DNA from: Anaeramoeba flamelloides
Taxonomy: Eukaryota; Metamonada; Anaeramoebidae
Direction of reading: 5' to 3'
Length of the DNA stretch: 64,000 nt
NCBI GenBank assembly: GCA_027625915.1
Contig: JANTQA010000032.1
Coordinates: 806,001 to 870,000 of the forward strand
Under the pieces are notes generated by a model. The model was not told the DNA's origin, ran no database searches, and saw only the letters and a program-made list of their open reading frames with translations. Made by a program: the position numbers and the translations under genes. Shown here in pieces: positions 59,901 through 64,000 of this stretch. Positions within the stretch are counted from its first letter, which is position 1. Every line of letters begins with the position of its first letter.

Positions 59901-61829
59901 AATCTACATGGTTTTAAGTTCATAATAGTACCTTAGAATACTTCTACATACCTATATTTTTTTTTAATTCGTGTCTTTGTTGAAAAAATCTATAGATTAT
60001 CCCAAAAAACAGAAAACCCAAGAACATCTAACAACAGATTTTTGTTTTGGAAATTAAAATAAAAATAACCACCTTTTCCACAATCCAAAAGAATAGAGGC
60101 TATGATTAATTTTCCCCTATTTTTTAAATTCTGGATTAGATATTGATATTTTTTTTTTAATTCTGGTTATTGATATACACTTTTGATTTTCTAATCAAAA
60201 CAAAAATTCGAAAAAAAAAAAACATGAATATTTCTGACAAGTGCTGTCAAGTGACGTAGAGTACCTAGGCTTTCTTGAAGTTTTCTGTTTTATTTGTGAA
60301 GTATTCTAAGTTTTTTTGAATTTTCTATTTTATTTATCTAGTGCTTAGTTTTTTTTTTTTTTTTAAAATTTGATATCAGAAAATTTTAAAAAATTTCTTT
60401 GTATTTCAAAAAGTAAAAAAAAATATAATTGTACTTTTCATGGGGGTTTCCGCTTTATTAATAAAATCTATTGTTTTTCCAAATAAATAGAAAAATCAAG
60501 AAAACCTAATGCTAGTTTTACAGAATTTAAAACAATTGATTTAAATCTTAGATTTTTCTCCAGTGTTTTACATCCTGGAAAACTTAACAGCTTGAAGACA
60601 AAATAACAACCCCACTTCAAAATAAAAAAAATAATATGCTACATAATCAACTACTGACATTGTGTCTATATACCCATTGTTCCCACTAAAATTCCAATAT
60701 GAAATATTATCTGTGAGATCATTAGAGAAATCGATATAAATAATCACATGATCTATTTTTTTTTTAATTTATACCCCTTAATGGGATATTTAAACCCCAA
60801 ATTATTGTTTTCAAACATGTATTTAGTCAAGTTAATTATTCAACTAACCATCATTTAAAAATTTAGAATTTTCTCTAATATATTGTAACACCCTTGGATA
60901 TTTATTATTTAATATCCAGTCTAAGTGTTTTATGATTAAATTCTTATTCATATATTGATTCATATTATTATTTTAATTACACATTAGATGGTTCAACTAA
61001 ATTTAAAGGGGAATAAAATATTATTTTGATCTATAACCCCTTTTATTTATTTTTGTAATTCTATTTTCTAAAATTAATTGTTTATTAAGGATTTTTGTGT
61101 TGACCAAATTATTATTTTTTCAATTAAAATAATTTTTATAATTAAATATGAATTTATAAACTATTGGATTGCAATTGGTTTGTAATACTATCTGAATACC
61201 ACTACCACAATTTGAAATTTAGCCACCCCACCCATAGAATCACATAATCCTAAACAATTAAAATTCTTTGTTAAATTAACCAATCTATTATATTACAGGA
61301 ACTGTTAATGATGCAAACATTCCAAAAAATTGTTGCTATCTAACCGTTATTTATTAAATTCACAAACAAAGTATTCGGGATATAGATTAATTATTAACCA
61401 AAGTTCATTTTTAATCGGCACTGATCAGGTAATTTTCAAAACCTTTTTAGAGTTGAATTATCGGTAAATTTTTAACAAAATTTTAAATAAATCTAAGAAT
61501 GGTTCATAAGTTTGAAAAGATGAGAATATTTTATTTTACAATATTCATCAGCTTCTTTAAAACATTTTTGTTGATTTTATTAAAAAAAAAATTAAAAAAA
61601 TATTATAGTTGTATTGCTAGATAAAAATGAAAAAAAAAAAAAACACTAAACGAAAATCTATCAAAAGATTTTACAAATTGTCAAAAAAAAAAAAAAAAAA
61701 AAAAAACTACATAGTAATGGAATTAAAATCACGTAATCAATTTAACCAATCTTTTAAAATGTTTTATATAATTAAAAATAATAGATAAAAAACCTATCCT
61801 TTCAGGACCTCATATAAACTTTTCTAAAT

Positions 61830-61862
<33 letters not shown>

Positions 61863-62987
61863 ATTATCTCTTATATAATTAGACTAAGAGACCACTTACA
61901 TTGAAAAATACTTTCAAATAATTATTAGCAATTTGGAAAAAAAAATACAAAAAGATTTTTATTTGTAAAATATCAAAAAAATAAAATGTTAGATCCATTA
62001 CATAAAAAAGAAAAAAAAAAAAAAAAAACCCTATAAGCAAAGATTTATATTATTACCAACCAAATCAACAAAAACCACATATATCACCCCTATTAATGAA
62101 AATCTGATGAGTAGTTTTGTAGATCCCACAAATAGTCATTTTTTCCACATATTTTTCATCTAAAAATCAATCAAAAAAAAAACCCAGAACAAAAAACTAT
62201 ATTAGTAAAACTGTTATTGTCTCGAAACCCCCATTTTGTTAAAATATTTATTTTTTCTTTTATTAATAGATCTTAGTTTTCACTTTTAGGTTAATATAAT
62301 ATTACCAATTAAAAATTGTGTAAAAATTTTTTTATAAACAGGAAATATTAGATGAATAAAATCTGAACATTATAATAAAAAAAATTTTACACTGGATGCC
62401 AAAATAATAATCATAAAAAAATCAAAATTTTTTTCAAAAAACCAGCTTTTTTGTTTTTTATTATTATTTTCTAAGTAATTTTAATATGGTCTCTGAAAAA
62501 TAAAGTTCTGAATTTTGTTTTTTAATTTTTGAACTAAAGATCGATAAAATATAGATATATATTAATGAACTACCACATATTTCAATTCCAGTGGGTTTAT
62601 TACTCCCTTAAGAAGAACAAATCGATAAAATTAACAAAAAATTTACTTAAATTTCCTTCGTGTCAATTTGAACTCTACTTTTAAAAAATTTATTTCATAG
62701 ATTTCGAAAATCGACTTTTTTTGGATTTATTGTGAATTGAAAAGAACAAAACTCTTTCTTCTTCTATATTGTAAAGTTGCACAAAAAAAGCCACAAAAGT
62801 GAAAGTGAATCAAAAAACTACAGATGATTGCAATAAATTTAAGATTAGTTTGAGGTAGAAAATTTATTAAAGTGACTTTTTGAAACAAAATTCTATAGCA
62901 GCAACAGAAATAAAGAATTAACATTATGAATCAGAAGAAATCCCTTGTGTCTGTCATTTTTTTTAATTTTAATCTTTTTAAAGAATC
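56904..62987. other. 6-kb AT-rich region without a gene
   Basis: Short frames here are low-complexity. Structures seen: tandem palindromes at 59865-59911, a small hairpin near 60886-60930 (TTGGATATT / AATATCCAG), a poly-T tract near 61832-61861, a degraded relative of the short TIR element (about 62050-62335), and ACTCCCTTAA near 62602-62612, which resembles a TTAA element end with no partner found. Confidence 0.5.
59865..59911. repeat. Two adjacent palindromes
   Basis: 59865-59887 (CCACGGTGTAAATTACACTG plus TGG) is palindromic apart from its centre and one mismatch per arm. TA follows, then a perfect 22-bp palindrome at 59890-59911 with half-site CCATGTAGATT. Confidence 0.8.
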
Positions 62988-64000
62988 ATGTCCTCCCTCA
63001 AAGAAAAACTTGAAAATACCCAAGATCCAATGAACATTGGATCTCTTATTCTTTCTTACACAAAAAAATTTGATTACGAAAGTTTAATTTCCATTATTGG
63101 TGTTGAGTATAATTCCGATCCTGTTTTTTCTTATTGTGACTGGGAAGTGATCGAAATATTATTTGCCCAGCTCTCCAGTTCGACATCAGAAAACGAAAAA
63201 CAATTAATTATTAAATTATTGAAGCATTTGTCTCAAGTGTATTCTGCACGTGAAATGTTTATGGTCATATTGAGTGGGTTTGGAAATCATAAAACACCAA
63301 AAATGAGGAACTATCTCTTATCTTTTCTTTGTATGGTTCTTCAAAGAATCAAAAGAAGAAGAGATAGATTTTTTGAAAATGCATTTTCAAGGGTTTTGGG
63401 TCTTTACTTTTCTTCAGGTATGTTTCATTTGTATTCAGATTTGAAAAATGTCGAAGAATTAAAAGAAAAAGAAACAAAAAACGAAAAAGTGACAGAAAAA
63501 GAAAAAGTAACAAAAAAAGAAACAGAAAAAGAAAAAGGAAAAGAAAAAGAAACAAAAACAGAAACAGAAACAAAAACAGAAAAAAAAAATGAAAAAGTGA
63601 TTGAAAAAGAAAAAGAAAAAGAAAAAGAAAAAGAAAAAGAAAAAGAGACAGAAAAAGAGACAGAAAAAGAAATAAAAAAAGAAAAAGAGACAGAAAAAGA
63701 AATAAAAAAAGAAATAAAAAAAGAAAAAGAAACAGAAACAGAAACAGTAACAGAAACAGAAACAAAAACAAAAAAAGAGACAGAAAAAGAAAAAGAAATT
63801 AATAAAGACAATAAATCACAAGAAGAGTCTTACAGTTCTTATACTGGATCCAGTGAATATACCGATTCAGAAGAAAGTTGGACTGACTCATGGAGTGAAG
63901 ATCTTAGTGACAATGAGGAATCAAATATTAAAGAAAAAACACTGGAAACTGAAGTAGTCTTTTGGAAATATCATCTCTCTCAGTTGATTGACTTTATTTT
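62988..64000 (+). CDS. Glomulin/ALF4-like protein, partial (runs off the window)
   Basis: Open from ATG 62988 through the last base, 337 complete codons. The first 150 residues are helical (ITFAQ-free, for example LIIKLLKHLSQVYSAREMFM, LSFLCMVLQRIKRRRDRFFE) and resemble glomulin/ALF4 proteins, which inhibit cullin-RING ubiquitin ligases by binding RBX1. The pattern is a lysine-rich helix, an S-x-R/K-E-hydrophobic helix, then a helix ending near a basic LQRIKRRR. Residues 160-275 are a KEKEKE/KETE repeat, followed by an acidic Ser/Tyr-rich stretch (SSYTGSSEYTDSEESWTDSW) and a return to helical sequence. The match is by pattern only; another HEAT/ARM-like protein is possible. There is no intron in the visible part. 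Confidence 0.6.
   Translation, partial: MSSLKEKLENTQDPMNIGSLILSYTKKFDYESLISIIGVEYNSDPVFSYCDWEVIEILFAQLSSSTSENEKQLIIKLLKHLSQVYSAREMFMVILSGFGNHKTPKMRNYLLSFLCMVLQRIKRRRDRFFENAFSRVLGLYFSSGMFHLYSDLKNVEELKEKETKNEKVTEKEKVTKKETEKEKGKEKETKTETETKTEKKNEKVIEKEKEKEKEKEKEKETEKETEKEIKKEKETEKEIKKEIKKEKETETETVTETETKTKKETEKEKEINKDNKSQEESYSSYTGSSEYTDSEESWTDSWSEDLSDNEESNIKEKTLETEVVFWKYHLSQLIDFI
63463..63800. repeat. GAAAAA-type coding minisatellite
   Basis: Hexamer-like repeats (GAAAAA, GAAACA, GAGACAGAAAAA) inside the partial gene encode about 110 residues of Lys-Glu and Lys-Glu-Thr-Glu repeats. Such tracts are prone to length change. Confidence 0.85.

Noticed and set aside
63349-63811. Leu/Phe- and Ser/Phe-rich antisense frames at the window end
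   Set aside because: Complement of the Lys/Glu repeat in the plus-strand gene.
1-64000. CRISPR arrays, rRNA operons, intact tRNA genes
   Set aside because: No regularly spaced repeats, no rRNA signature stretches, and no sequence folding as a complete tRNA were seen on either strand.

Overview
The window is nuclear DNA of an AT-rich unicellular eukaryote. Genes are spaced kilobases apart, have GT-AG introns (donors such as GTAAGT, GTGAGT) and use the standard code. Long Lys/Glu repeats, a mitochondrion-like leader on an anaerobic-type glycerol-3-phosphate dehydrogenase fusion, and the repeat content suggest an anaerobic amoeba or flagellate (Anaeramoeba-like is my guess). The sequence alone cannot name the species.

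Layout. 1-7856: AT-rich, no convincing gene, one large hairpin and several dispersed repeats. 7857-15286: ALG5 (dolichyl-phosphate glucosyltransferase) with an intron of nearly 6 kb full of repeats. 15287-18236: degenerate repeats. 18237-24215: a three-level nest. A short TIR element is split by a 5.5-kb TNP2-like DNA transposon carrying a zinc-finger transposase and a divergent second gene, and that second gene is interrupted by a 198-bp palindromic MITE. 24666-25128 (minus): ribosomal protein eL42. 25129-29490: TTAA-flanked and TA-flanked elements. 29491-32068: type I glutamine synthetase, four exons. 32069-36421: more TTAA elements. 36422-38543: a protein with apparent repeated PH-like units. 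38544-42660: no gene. 42660-47840 (minus): a LINE with RRM-type ORF1 and endonuclease/RT ORF2, holding three palindromic MITEs. 48388-49410 (minus): an unrecognised spliced gene. 50096-51658: a TALE homeobox gene. 53559-56903 (minus): a 1114-residue fusion of GlpA, an FAD/NAD oxidoreductase and DUF1667. 56904-62987: no gene. 62988 to the end: a partial glomulin/ALF4-like gene.

The host genes have unrelated roles (N-glycosylation, translation, nitrogen assimilation, transcription, glycerol/redox metabolism) and form no operon. The strongest signals beyond them are the layered DNA transposons, which use TA or TTAA targets, including a paralogous empty TTAA site that supports the inferred target. 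I saw no retrovirus-like or capsid-bearing element.
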